NCBI RefSeq assembly: GCF_026914265.1
Contig: NC_069136.1
Location: 34,185,368-34,249,367 of the forward strand
Source: Mya arenaria
Lineage: Eukaryota > Mollusca > Bivalvia > Myida > Myidae
DNA: 64,000 nucleotides
Reading direction: 5' to 3'
Positions 36,595-47,579 of this stretch are shown here, piece by piece (the stretch's first letter is position 1; each line of letters starts with the position of its first letter). The notes under the pieces are model-generated. The model was not told the origin of the DNA, did not search any database, and saw nothing but the letters and a program-made list of their open reading frames with translations. Position numbers and translations under genes: made by a program.

Positions 36595-37383
36595 TCAATC
36601 GAACTCGTTTTGTTCCTTTGGTGAAGTATTTGAATAAGGTGAAACCACATCATATGAATTTGCTGAAAATAATTGTGAATACAGCTATGTCAGAGATTCG
36701 GTAGATGCAATAATTTGAGTGGAAAATACAAACGGAACTTACAAAAAACGGCTAAATCTTGCTGACAGCCTAATTGCAGAGCGTGTATTAAGATATTATT
36801 GTTAAATTACATTGGAAAAAATAATGAAATAATACCAACAGATCTGAAGAGCTGATCAACTCTTATTCAAATAAGTGTTGATGTCGTTTTGAATGGGAAA
36901 TAAATACATTTTCAAATATGTTGTCAGACTATATATTATAAATAGCATTTTTCGAACTTAAACTAATATTATACTTAACCATGTGATTAAGATGAATCAC
37001 ACACTAAGACGATGATCATGATTTAAATAAATCACACCCTAAAACATGATTAATGTTACCTGAGACGCACATTTAGACATCAAGATTTTTTTTGGTGTGG
37101 AAGGAAGGATTTATTCTTACTTAACAAAATTTTAAACATAACCGTTTTCCAGCCATTTCCTATAATAATTCAATATACCAAGTATAAAAATAACAGCCCA
37201 AAGGTTAATCAACGATGAACTAGAAATGTTGTTTTCAAAGCGCCGCCTTCGAAAATCAATGTCTCTCCTTGAACTGGAGGTTATTTGAAGCGAGAGTTAA
37301 ACTGAAGGAGGGGGTAAAATAGCTTATTAAATTTCTTCAAGTATTTTTGAGTAAGTCTGGACAAATGCATTATACAAAACAAA
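36595..37383. other. 3' flank of gene 3b
   Basis: Gene 2-like 3' tail to about 36960, then a short relic of the CACATTATG repeat (36985-37075). No gene is supported after that. Confidence 0.5.
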
Positions 37384-37730
37384 CAAGGGGAGATCACTTT
37401 GTAAATATGAGTCCCAAAGTTATAAATCTTGTAAGGTGCAAAACTTTCCATCACCACCTATGCATAATATAAGGTTTACTGAATTCGAACTCCTTTGAGT
37501 AATCTTTTAAGTAAGTGTCTTGAGAAAGGATGAATTATGAGAAACAAACAATGCGAGTTAGTTCTGCAATTAAGTGCCCCCAGAGTTTTTTCTTGCAGGT
37601 TGAACAACATCACATAACTATCACATAACTATCTGTCTTTGTTCCATATTTCAATAAATTCCTTATTGTATTTTTGATAAATGAATATATAAATATAACT
37701 CTGAAGGAAAATGCCCCGGAGTTATGATTA

Positions 37731-37799
37731 GAAGAAGAAGAAGAAGAAGAAGAAGAAGAAGAAGAAGAAGAAGAAGAAGAAGAAGAAGAAGAAGAAGAA
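37731..37799. repeat. (AAG)n microsatellite, about 23 units
   Basis: Pure GAA/AAG repeats. The same site in copy II (about 52612-52629) has only about five units. Ser- or Leu-repeat frames through it are artefacts. Confidence 0.95.
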
Positions 37800-37916
37800 A
37801 GGAAAGGAAGAAAGGAAAATAAGAAAGGAGAAAAATAAGAATAATAATGCCATATACAGTGCTTCTCCCTTTTAGTCGAAGGGGAGACATAATTTACATA
37901 GCATAAGACTTTATGC

Positions 37917-38405
37917 ATAACTTTGAGCATGTTCTGACCAAACATGTGTTGCAAGTATATTAAAACTTAATGTAGCTTTTAAAATGTTCGACTAATGCTG
38001 CCGGTATTGCAAGTATTGTGAAACTTAGTGTATATTTAAACTTGTTCTGACCAATATGCTCATGTTGGAATTATATTAAAGGCTAAGGTAGTTTTGAACA
38101 TGTTCTGACCAAACATGCCCGTGTTGCAAGTATATCAATACTTAATGTAGCTCTTAACACGTTCTGACCGAACTTGTCCGAGTTGCAAGTATATTCCAAG
38201 TTAATGTAGCTCTTAACACGTTCTGACCAAACATGTCCGTGTTGCAAGTATATTAAAGGCTAATGTAGTTTTGAACATGTTCTGACCAAACATCGTCGTG
38301 TTTCAGGTATATTAAAGGCTTATGTAATTTTGAACATGTTTTCACCAAACATGCCCGTGTTGCAAGCATATTAAAGGCTAATGTAGCTTTGAACATGTTC
38401 TCGTT
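37917..38405. repeat. ~60-b tandem repeat, about 8 units
   Basis: Unit: GAACATGTTCTGACCAAACA, TGCCCGTGTTGCAAGTATAT, TAAAGGCTAATGTAGCTTT. Same family as 52690-54285. Confidence 0.9.
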
Positions 38406-39270
38406 AATCCTCATCGAAAATATAGGATAGAAGTAGATACTGATGTGCCAAACTTCAGTGTACTGTAATAATGAATATAAGATGCAGTGCAATGCAAAAA
38501 TTATGTCTGTAAGTCCCTTGATTGCTTGTCAGTGCCCGCACATTTCAGTTACACATAGACCCCTGATAGGCCGAAAATCTAAGGCCAAATCCTTGACCAT
38601 GTCTTTAATTATAATAGCATTTGCTAAGAAATTGTGTGGTTTGTCCGTATGCGTATACAAGAATGCAAAAAACAAATGAAACTTGTAAATACATCACTAT
38701 ACTGGTACAACTTATTAATCTTCGGATGTTTAATTTTTCTGCATTACTTTTTAAAAGCAATTTCGTAAAACTGTTTGTGATTTGATTTTTAAGTGTTTTA
38801 ATCAAGAAAACTGCATAGTTGTTTCTGTTCATATTGCATTGTATTCATTTCTTGACCGATATAAGAAAGTATTTTGAACCACATATATTCACGACCCCGG
38901 TCATTATTCTTTTGAAAAAGTGACTCCATTTCAGTAAAATATTGACTACATCTTGACAATAATGACTCCTTACGTGTCTATAGATTAGTGACCCCAACCA
39001 AACAGAAACGAATGTATTATATTGTAGTTAAATATATATTTGATCGCCGTTTTGGGCTTTTAAAGGCTTGTGCTCCTAATTGTTAGTACTACAGCTGGTG
39101 CTGCTGCAGCTACTACGTCTTTAGTGCTGCTGCTACTATTTCTTTGGTGCTGCTTCTGCTGCTTATCTTGCGATAGTAGTTCTATATAAAGGGATTTTAT
39201 TTTCATCAGCGTGATGACCCTTCATTTATTTTATTATAGTGATGAAGCCACGAAGTAAAATGAACCCTTA

Positions 39271-39779
39271 CGAAGAGTTTTGACATTGAAAGAACAACTG
39301 CCCGCAATTAGTTTACTTTGTGTACAGAGCTGGTAATACTATCACCCGCATAACGATATAGTATGAACAGGGGGTCACCTTCTCTACTAAAAAATAATGA
39401 CCGGGGGACCGTGATTCTTAGGTGTCAAAATACATCCTTACACCGTCCAAATCCTGATAGCCTCTTATACAACAACACCGTCATCAAATTGTTGAATCAA
39501 TCAACAAAATCGAAGTTAAACGGGTTATGTCAATATTTAGATGTTGCGTAAATTATAGACATTTAAATATGCACTTGATGAATACAAACTTTAAACATAA
39601 GTGAGAGGTCTAGAGAGCTAAATAGCTGCACTCTAACAGATTTACCGTTTTTACAACTCTTTTTTTAAGTCTCGGAATGAGCCAATTCTTGCGTAAATAT
39701 ATGCAAACCAGTAATTAAAGACTGCTGACAAAAGATCAGATCGCAGGTTTTCATGTTTCTGTTCGAAAATTAATGATTT
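39271..39779. other. Stretch without recognised features
   Basis: AT-rich, and no gene or repeat is supported. Confidence 0.4.
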
Positions 39780-40461
39780 ATGGCTAAAAGCGTTACCATC
39801 GGTTCAAGAAAAATGCATAAAACATCATCAATGTTGATACAAACTGGATGTAGCCGTTATATCGTGCAAAAACTGAAAGTTATTAAAGAACTTCCAAAGG
39901 GAGATGTGCGAACAAACACTCGTAATTTACCTAGATTTAGTTTTCAATATCCTGACAATTTGTACGGCATCAGATATGGTTGTGAAGATAATGATGTCTA
40001 TATTAGGCGGCCATTTACAGTTGAGGAAGCCTTTTCCGCTATAGAAGTCGTTTTAAGTTTGTTTACCCATTTGATTGGTCAGCGTTCTACCGAATTCAAT
40101 ACTTTGGGTATCAAACTGATAAAAACACATGGCAATGCTCCCATAGGTCTTACTATGAAGAGTGCTGGTTCGACCAAGGTTATGATTATTAATACTCAAT
40201 TTAAGTGGTATTTCTTGTATTGACCATTTGATAGTTGTTTTCCTACATGAATTGAGTCATGTACTCGAAGGATTTAATGGAGAGTCTCACCGTTTAGAAT
40301 TTTACTCTCTGTTTATCGCACTGAAAACTCTTTTTTTACACCATATGCCTGAAGGTTACAACACTGATATCATTCAAAAGTCTAAAGTTTCAACGTATGC
40401 TCCGTGTCCCGTTGGACCTTCTAATACACCACCCACCATTGACTTAACGGATGACAACTAA
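39780..40461 (+). pseudogene. Broken HExxH-containing gene, possible WLM/SprT-like metallopeptidase
   Basis: Two adjoining open stretches (39780-40223 and 40228-40461) look like parts of one coding region of about 225 residues with about one break. The second part has a hydrophobic run followed by HELSHVLEGFNGESHRLEFY. This is a zinc-binding HExxH with a further His ten residues on and an F/Y nearby, similar to WLM or SprT-type peptidases. It ends with IDLTDD, which resembles a SUMO-interaction motif such as those in Wss1/SPRTN relatives. I cannot place the N-terminal 147 residues. Origin (host gene, transposon or virus-derived) is not resolved. No intron is visible, and it stands alone with no neighbours that explain it. 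Confidence 0.45.
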
Positions 40462-42379
40462 ATAGTTAATAACGGGACTAGTGGCATTTTATGTGATTGT
40501 AACATGTATTCTGTTTTACCAGTTTGATACTTTTAAATATGTTTGCATTGAAACAAAAAGAAAAACTATGGGGTGTTTCAAACCTCAGACCTTACAGGAT
40601 CAGAGTTAATTACTCAAAAGTAAAAGTGCGATAGACCACTGACCTTGGGATAATGCATTTTTCATAATTAATCAGAAAGCTAGTTTGTATTTACTAAAAG
40701 GGGTAAACCATACTTGTTTGAATATTTGACCTTTTTTCTTTGTCTTATGACGTGTAAGGCTCCAAAGATTAACAATATCTAGTGATTATCTGAAATTTTG
40801 TTTGAAATACGTTTTATAAAACCATACAGTAGAAATGTAACAAAGACTTTTGTAAATGGTCGCCTAGATAACGTTTTATTGCTTCAAACATTTAACCAAC
40901 ATTATTACTTATGAATTCAATGTTACATTACTCTTATCATTTTTTTTAATTAAAACTATCAAGTACATACTCATATTTATAACATACATCTTAGTAAATT
41001 TCCTTGAGAAAATGATTATTGAAAATTATGTACAACGTTTAACATTTTGTTCATTTTTTTTCAAATTTCACATTTAAAGTGTTTAATAAAGACGAACCGT
41101 CGATGATCAGCACATATCAGGATTGTAGTTTCCTTTACAGGCGCAAAATACCAGTGTTGAATGCATATCATGTTTAACACATTATTTAGGTTCAGATAAA
41201 AAATATTAGCCTTTCAAATGTTTTTTAATGAATAGCTACGTGGCCACGTATTCCACAGTTAAAATGTCGCTGATATTTTTTAATCTGTACATAAATCATA
41301 TGCAATTTCTTTTGTTTTAATCATTAAATTCAAGTAAGTTAAATACAATAATACATTAAAATAGAAAAACAACAACAACAAAACAACGTTTATTTCATCA
41401 ATCTATATTGCGCGGCTTTAATATTGAGACATATCCAATAAAAACCGGCTATGTCGAACTCATTTTTCTCGATTTTCTGGTTGTTTCGAACTTTTTCAAG
41501 TGTGATTGGTTAAGTAAGATAAGTTTTGTATTTCGGTTATCTCGAATGTTTGTTATCTCGACTGTATATACTATTGGTTGTATGTTTCATGTACTTTAAA
41601 TCAAGGTTTACATAAACCGTTATATGTTACTATGTAAACTAATCAGATAATTGTCTTATCAAACCTTTCGCTTTACGACCCAACCCTCGTATACCAGATA
41701 CATCGGTAAAGATTTTTAAAGAAAAATTAAACAAAAAAAGGGTATTTTCTTATATCTTTAACATTGCTTTATTTTCCGATTGAATCCTTACACAAATATT
41801 TTTTTGAGATAATTAAACAGCGATTTTTCTCTTGATGTTGTTTATCTGGATAATCAGATAATAATAAATGTTTCACAATTTTAAAAGGAAAAATCGCCCA
41901 TCTGTTTTTTGTTCAATACGGTGCATTGTCTTGTAATTTATTTCTTTTAAGGAATACAAATAAAATGTATAATTATGTGATTTTTTTATGGAATGTGATA
42001 CGGTATTATATTGGTATCATTTCAAAGGGTTTAACGGGTAGAGAAATATGTAAAACACAAACAAATATATCATAGAACAGACCGTATTTTACTACACGTA
42101 AACATTACAGTTTTTGGTGCTAAATATAGATAATTTTACAAATATATTAACATTACAATTATATAATGAAGTGAACGGCATCAAATGCATATTATACTTG
42201 ACATATAAATTCTTCATTAAATAAAAACAAGTTCTTCATTTCCACTAACATCTCCAAAATTAAAAGGGTAGCTGGTATGCATTTCTTTTGTTCACTTTTT
42301 ATTTTAGAGAGCCGGGATTCTGTACCAGGCCAACCTGTATCAGAGTATATCACGTTTGAAAAAAAGAACATGATTATAT
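40462..42379. other. AT-rich stretch without recognised genes
   Basis: No coding region is supported. A segment near 41085-41180 (GATCAGCACATATCAGGATTG, AGGCGCAAAATA) resembles 56345-56400 and may be a third copy of that repeat. Confidence 0.4.
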
Positions 42380-42810
42380 AATGCTCAAATTTTATGTTGA
42401 AACAAACATAATGTTGCCTGAGATCAACATTATGTTTATATATGTTCTGTTAACCCTTTGAAGAGTGGAAGCGAAAAAGTTCCATTTGTTTTCACCCGTC
42501 CATCCGGATAACCAGGAATTACTAAATGAAGAGGCGGGCTCATATCCCTGCAAAGCATCCATACATGTACAAATAACATACATATCACTTAAATAAATCA
42601 CACCCTGATTTAAGTCTGTTTAGATGACGCTTAACAATTTCAACGTGGTAAAATTTTGTTAACATAGTTTGGCCCCAGTGGGTTGTACATTTTACGATGC
42701 CACTGGCCTTTCCATGGGAGTCGACACAAGTGTGAGTGAATGTACCCCAGTTGGAACTACCTTGTTTATTCACGTGCGTCTTTTCATAGCACTGACACAT
42801 AGGATCCTCC
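42380..42810. repeat. Relic of the cluster-gene 3' flank
   Basis: Carries, in order, the CACATTATG motif (42400-42440), the GAGGCGGGCTCATA segment (42465-42605) and the ATGCCACTGGCCT segment (42698-42715) found downstream of genes 1 and 2. The ~80-bp array is absent. Confidence 0.55.
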
Positions 42811-42814
42811 TTTA

Positions 42815-42985
42815 ACGTCTCCAGAAGACCAGTTTTAGTTTTAGTTGCGAGTCTTGAAATCGAACATGCAACCCTTCCGTCGGTTGGGAGTCAAGTGTTT
42901 TATAACTAGACCACGGGATCCGCCGCATGGTCCAATGAGTGTCAGTGGGCGCTACGTTGGTTCTGTCTAATATTTTGGGCTCGAT
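42815..42985 (-). mobile_element. tRNA-derived SINE, minus strand
   Basis: Minus strand: GTGGTCTAGTTATAAAACAC (A-box-like) and ATGTTCGATTTC (B-box-like), then an AACTAAAACTAAAACTGG end. It is the better-preserved partner of 3245-3410. Confidence 0.6.
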
Positions 42986-43730
42986 GCTCCACATAAGAAC
43001 TAAAACGACAAGAACATTTATGTGATCATCTTAAAACCTGGCCCCAATTTCTCGAACAAGTTTAAGTCTCTTATTATAGGAATAAGCTATACATGTATAG
43101 GTATATACTGTGTAATACAGGTATTCTTATTTTGAAGATTTTAAAGATTTGTAAGGGATTTTGTTATGATAAACACAACAGTTTTTCTTTATTTTGCAAA
43201 TTCAACGTTGAGTAAGTATTGTTCCTAAATGAATAATGAAAGGCATATAATACTATCAGATTAGATAGAAATTAAAACAATCAAATAATGTTGCGGAAAG
43301 GTCTTTCCTTTGTTATGTGATTTAGGTTAAGACTTATTTTATAAAACCAGGCCCAAATATCAGGACAATACTCTTATTTCTAGATCTCAACATCACATCT
43401 TATTTCCAAATATAAGCATGAAAATAATTATGATGATACGCATTATCATGTCCGATATATTTGATAAAAATAATCTAGAGCAAAAAAATGTACTTGAATA
43501 ATAATAAAAAAATAACCAATTTGTGTTCTAATATAATGTTGCCATTGGATATTGACCATCCATTATTGTGCAAAAATCAAATGGGTAATAACGAGTGTGC
43601 ACAGTCTACCGTAATATAAATTGTTTGACTAGAATGAACTAATTTCTAATACCCCGGAATGATTGTTGCATATATAGAAAGAGAGAAAATCGTGATATGT
43701 GACTAAATTTGATCTTCTCGTTTTCATTTT
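42986..43730. other. Stretch without recognised features
   Basis: AT-rich, with no coding region and no tandem repeat. Confidence 0.4.
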
Positions 43731-43975
43731 AGCTATGATATTACGACATTGAAGCTTTGGCTATGACATTTCGACGTTTTCAATTAAGCTATGATATTAC
43801 GACATTGAAACTTTGGCTATGACATTTCGACGTTTTCAATTAAGCTATGATATTATGACATTGAAACTTTGGCTATGACAATTCGACGTTTTCAATTAAG
43901 CTATGATATTATGACATTGAAACTTTGGCTATGACATTTTCACAATAAAATCTTGGCTATGACCTTTCGACGTTA
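43731..43975. repeat. 56-b minisatellite, about 4.3 units
   Basis: Unit: AGCTATGATATTACGACATT, GAAACTTTGGCTATGACATT, TCGACGTTTTCAATTA. Internally each unit has two related halves (CTATGATATTACGACATT and CTATGACATTTCGACGTT). Confidence 0.95.
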
Positions 43976-44339
43976 CGATTATATAATTGTTTTCATTATC
44001 AATTCCATTCAGTGAGACTGTATTTATTGACACCACATTGAGAAGCAACTTTTTTTTCGCAACACAAGGAAACAACTCAAATAACATTTACAATTTTTTA
44101 TTTCAATAACTTCAAAAATTATCAAAGCAGACAGTCCTCTGATTATTCTTAGGTAACTAAATAAATCCATATGCATCATACAAACAATATTAAATGTAAA
44201 AAGAGTGATTGTATTTCAAACAGACATCCTATTTACACTTAAGCAAGAAATAATAAAATCGAGAAGCATAAAACTCTTTACTGGCGGGTAGCTTTACGGG
44301 AGTCGAGGGTAGGATATCAAAAAGCTCACAATAACCACC

Positions 44340-44432
44340 GACACCATCATCATCATCAGCATCATCATCATCATCATTATCATCATCATCATCAGCAGCA
44401 GCAGCAGCCGCAGCAGCAGCAGCAGCAGCAGC
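44340..44432. repeat. CAT/CAG compound trinucleotide repeat
   Basis: About 18 CAT-type units with interruptions, followed by about 12 CAG units. The Ala/Asp-rich and Leu/Met-rich frames through it come from the repeat. Confidence 0.95.
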
Positions 44433-45006
44433 ATGATAACGCATGGAAAGTGATACAAAAGGAGTTGTCCGATTAACTGCATCATGTAACAACGATACAC
44501 TGTAAATGTTATAGTTAGTAGTAACTATTTTGTGAGGTTAGGTTCTAATAATTTAAAACTTTATAAATTATATTATAGGCTTAGGATATTGTACTGTGCA
44601 GAATTTGTCGCATGAATGAAATTAAAAATGTGTTTTTTTACATCATATTATTACAATTAACTTAATAATCTGGAATTCTATAATAAGTAATGCAGTCACA
44701 GCCACGGTGATTAAAATAATACACTTCAGTAGTAACAATAATCTGGAAGGCGTTCCATTAAGAATATTAGGAATTGTGTTCGTAAGTAAATACGATTTTC
44801 TATCATCAATGTACCTTATCTCTCTTAAATCAATTGCATTTAAAAATACTTTATAAACATATCAATACAAGTCAAATACTGGTCTTTGTTTCAAAAAACA
44901 ATATATAATTTACAAGAATCTTATTTACAAACTATTAACAAATACATAATATTCAAGCATAACGTTATATTTCCTTTAATTATAAATATTACTCTACACA
45001 TTTTTT

Positions 45007-45012
45007 TTTATT
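45007..45012 (-). promoter_or_regulatory. Candidate poly(A) signal of the TRIM-like gene
   Basis: AATAAA on the minus strand, about 23 b past the TAA at 45035. Confidence 0.5.
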
Positions 45013-45034
45013 TCTGAGCTTATCGAATACACTT

Positions 45035-46816
45035 TTATTGTATTATTTTAAACAGTTTCAGTGTTTCCACGCCAGTCACACTGTTGGACACGGCCATTCT
45101 CGAGCCATCCCTGGAGACGGCAACGGCGAACGGATGCTTAATGTCGACGTCACATGACGCCAATATGTTCCCGTCGGGCGATATTTGGATGACGGAGTTT
45201 GTTTTCCCACTGCAAACAAATACGGATTGATCTGGGCCAGCAAATGCGCCTCTGGGTTCTCGTATACGGCCATCGTTTACCTCTCTGCTCTTGCCGGTCG
45301 CCGTGTTGTACATATAAACGGTATGAGCATGCCTGTCAGTAAGGACAAGAACATCCCGGGATTGTATGTAGGTACATTTACTTTCACCAAGCTTATACGT
45401 CTTTCCAGGAAACTTCATATTATCAAAGTTGCTCTCCTTACCGTCCACGTCAATCATCCTGGCAGACCGCGGGTCGTTATAAGTGCTCACTACGAACGTG
45501 CGGTCGTTCAAGGAACAGATGGAGACGCAGTAGGTGGACGTGGTCAGCGTCTTCATCAGCGTGATCGTGTTGGCACTGCCCACTTCCAGCAGGCAGATGG
45601 TTCGGTCATTTAATGTTACTGCAATATTGATATCAGAGTAGGAAGTTACGTCCCTAGGAGATGTCTTAAATTTATAAAAGCTGTCGAGCCTCTTCAGTGT
45701 GTCACTTAGGATAAAACTTTTACAGTTGAAGGTATCAATGGCTACCATTCTCCCGTCCGGCAGAAAGTCCAACCCACTAACATACGGCTCCCTCTTGTCG
45801 TCTCCTGTCTTCATGAGCTCCATGGATTTCAACAGCTCCAGACTCATCGGCCTTTGTTGGTTTGTCTGTTTCTCGTCAGTAAAGCTTTTTGCTGTTTTGC
45901 TTACATCGTCTGCATTTAATGATTGTGTTTTAAGTTCTTGTGTTTTATTTAATGAGAATAATGCGACATCAGTAGTTGTCATTTTTAAAAAGTGTTCGTC
46001 GATTTTTAATCTTACTTTGACCGTGCAATCACTCTTCAATAAAGTGTTCAGTGTTTGTGATGCCTTGTCTTGCGTCCTTTTGAGAATGTGATTCAGAATG
46101 AATATTTCCGTTTCCGTTCCATTCTCGCTAACGCTATCCGACATTGCCAAGTGCGTGTCAAGTTCTTTCTTCAGGTTTTCAGATGCATTTCTCCTCGTAT
46201 TCAGACGTTCGTCTTCCTGTGTGTTATGGTTAGTCATTTCGCTGACAATTCGCGCTTTGGCTTCCTCAATTTTCATCAAAATATCTTCCTTGTAAATATC
46301 AATTTCTTGTATGATTTCTTCCGCTCGCGCAACGTTGTTCAATTGATCTTCCTCGCATTTCATTATTACTTTTGAGGCAGTAATAATGGATGCACGTATC
46401 TTTTCCCTTTCAACATCTTTCATATTCTTAGCGACCTTTGCTATTTCGTGGATATTATCGCATCTTCGATGACGAGAAAAGGCACAGATTTCACAGCACA
46501 AATCTTCGTGGTCTGCACAGTGAAACATGAACACTCGTTTATGTTCGCAACACTGATCCAGTCCCTTCATGTCGACATCTGGCTTGACACAGGCTTTATG
46601 GGCAGCCACGATATCATGTTCATCTACCTTTGTGATGTGCACCTTGTGTACGTCACAGCAGTCGTCGCATAGATATACCTTGCATGTATTACAAAACAAC
46701 GAAGCCACCTCTGACCTGTCCCGACGACAACAAGGCTCACATTTGCTCCCGACTCTTCCACCGACGGCGTCACTAGCACATTCCTGAATGTTATCATCAA
46801 TTTCTCCTGTAGCCAT
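45035..46816 (-). CDS. TRIM-like protein: two B-boxes, coiled coil, C-terminal propeller
   Basis: Intact single-exon gene of 593 residues. Residues about 26-68 form a B-box1-like zinc site (CEPC, CNTC, CDDCC, H57/H60). Residues 90-125 form B-box2 (C90-H92, C100, H103, C108, C111 and later His). A coiled coil runs from about 130 to 240. From about 350 to the end are beta-propeller/NHL-like blades (GLDFLPDGRMVAID, GAFAGPDQSVFVCS, VAVSRDGSRMAVSN). The N-terminus has no RING finger, so it is not an obvious E3 ligase. Bivalve genomes hold large families of such proteins, some linked to innate immunity; the role here is inferred only from that. The start codon is the first ATG, after a short leader with no clear TATA box, and an upstream untranslated exon cannot be excluded. 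Codon use is more GC-rich than the flanks, as expected for a used gene. Confidence 0.9.
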   Translation of the reverse strand: MATGEIDDNIQECASDAVGGRVGSKCEPCCRRDRSEVASLFCNTCKVYLCDDCCDVHKVHITKVDEHDIVAAHKACVKPDVDMKGLDQCCEHKRVFMFHCADHEDLCCEICAFSRHRRCDNIHEIAKVAKNMKDVEREKIRASIITASKVIMKCEEDQLNNVARAEEIIQEIDIYKEDILMKIEEAKARIVSEMTNHNTQEDERLNTRRNASENLKKELDTHLAMSDSVSENGTETEIFILNHILKRTQDKASQTLNTLLKSDCTVKVRLKIDEHFLKMTTTDVALFSLNKTQELKTQSLNADDVSKTAKSFTDEKQTNQQRPMSLELLKSMELMKTGDDKREPYVSGLDFLPDGRMVAIDTFNCKSFILSDTLKRLDSFYKFKTSPRDVTSYSDINIAVTLNDRTICLLEVGSANTITLMKTLTTSTYCVSICSLNDRTFVVSTYNDPRSARMIDVDGKESNFDNMKFPGKTYKLGESKCTYIQSRDVLVLTDRHAHTVYMYNTATGKSREVNDGRIREPRGAFAGPDQSVFVCSGKTNSVIQISPDGNILASCDVDIKHPFAVAVSRDGSRMAVSNSVTGVETLKLFKIIQ

Positions 46817-47579
46817 GTTTTTCTTGTTTAGTGTATATCCTCTTATGTAGAGAACTTAAATCTTCCGTACCTTTCTTTCCGCTGTGATAATACAAATATC
46901 AATCTACTTTCGTTTTAGTGTAGTTCACTATGCATTCACCTGCAGGTAAAATGCTTTCAAAAACATCTACTTTCGATTTAGATATGTTCATTGTGCTGTG
47001 ACGTTTCATGTACATGTACAGTGTTTATAAAGGTCGGTTGTGAGCTAGCGTTATCTATCATGTACGTTAATATATGATATGATCAATATAAAAGGATCTG
47101 TCTGAAGTATAATTGGGTGAAACTGAACGTTTAAATTATGTGTATCCTGTGTTGTATGCTTGACTTTCAAAATATTCTAAGCTGTACTCGATAAAGAAAT
47201 GTTATTATCTTTATGTGCGTAACGCAGTTTATTTTTTATCGCTAGTTTCATGAACTATATTTTACGCCCCCATTAACAGTATTATATTCCTAACAAGGCC
47301 TATTAAATAGTAAAACCCATTAACATATATTTCAGCATAGTATATGAATATTTTGTCAGGGAAAGGGAAGACTCAACGTATCACTTTCGAATCAAGGCTG
47401 GGAAATTAAAGCCAGGAGTACTCAAACTATTCCGAACAATCTAATAACTATTACTATTCCATCAAATCACGTTTGGAACCTTTCTCCAGAAGTAATCAAA
47501 TCATTTAAAGTGATCTCATCTTTTTCTAGTGACGCCTTGGAATCTCACTCCAGAGACACTCAATCATTTAAAGTTATGG
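46817..47579. other. Upstream of the TRIM-like gene
   Basis: Two copies of ATCTACTTTCG(T/A)TTTAG (about 46901 and 46968) are separated by about 66 b. No promoter element is clear and no gene is present. Confidence 0.4.

Larger units (their letters stand above)
37384..39270. repeat. Dispersed duplication, copy I (1.9 kb)
   Basis: Matches 52283-55348 in order: an opening CAAGGGGAGATCAC, a block with AATGCGAGTTAGTTCTGCAA, an AAG microsatellite, a ~60-b array, a block with GATGCAGTGCAATGCAAA, and a closing GATGACCCTTCATTT. Non-coding. No inverted or direct terminal repeats are obvious. Confidence 0.8.

Noticed and set aside
37610-37954. Serine- or leucine-run protein on the minus strand
   Set aside because: Frame exists only through the (AAG)n microsatellite; the copy II locus lacks it.
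44229-44492. Alanine/aspartate-run protein on the minus strand
   Set aside because: Produced by the CAT/CAG repeat, with no supporting context.
45185-46787. Plus-strand open frames opposite the TRIM-like gene
   Set aside because: Antisense shadows of a conserved coding region.
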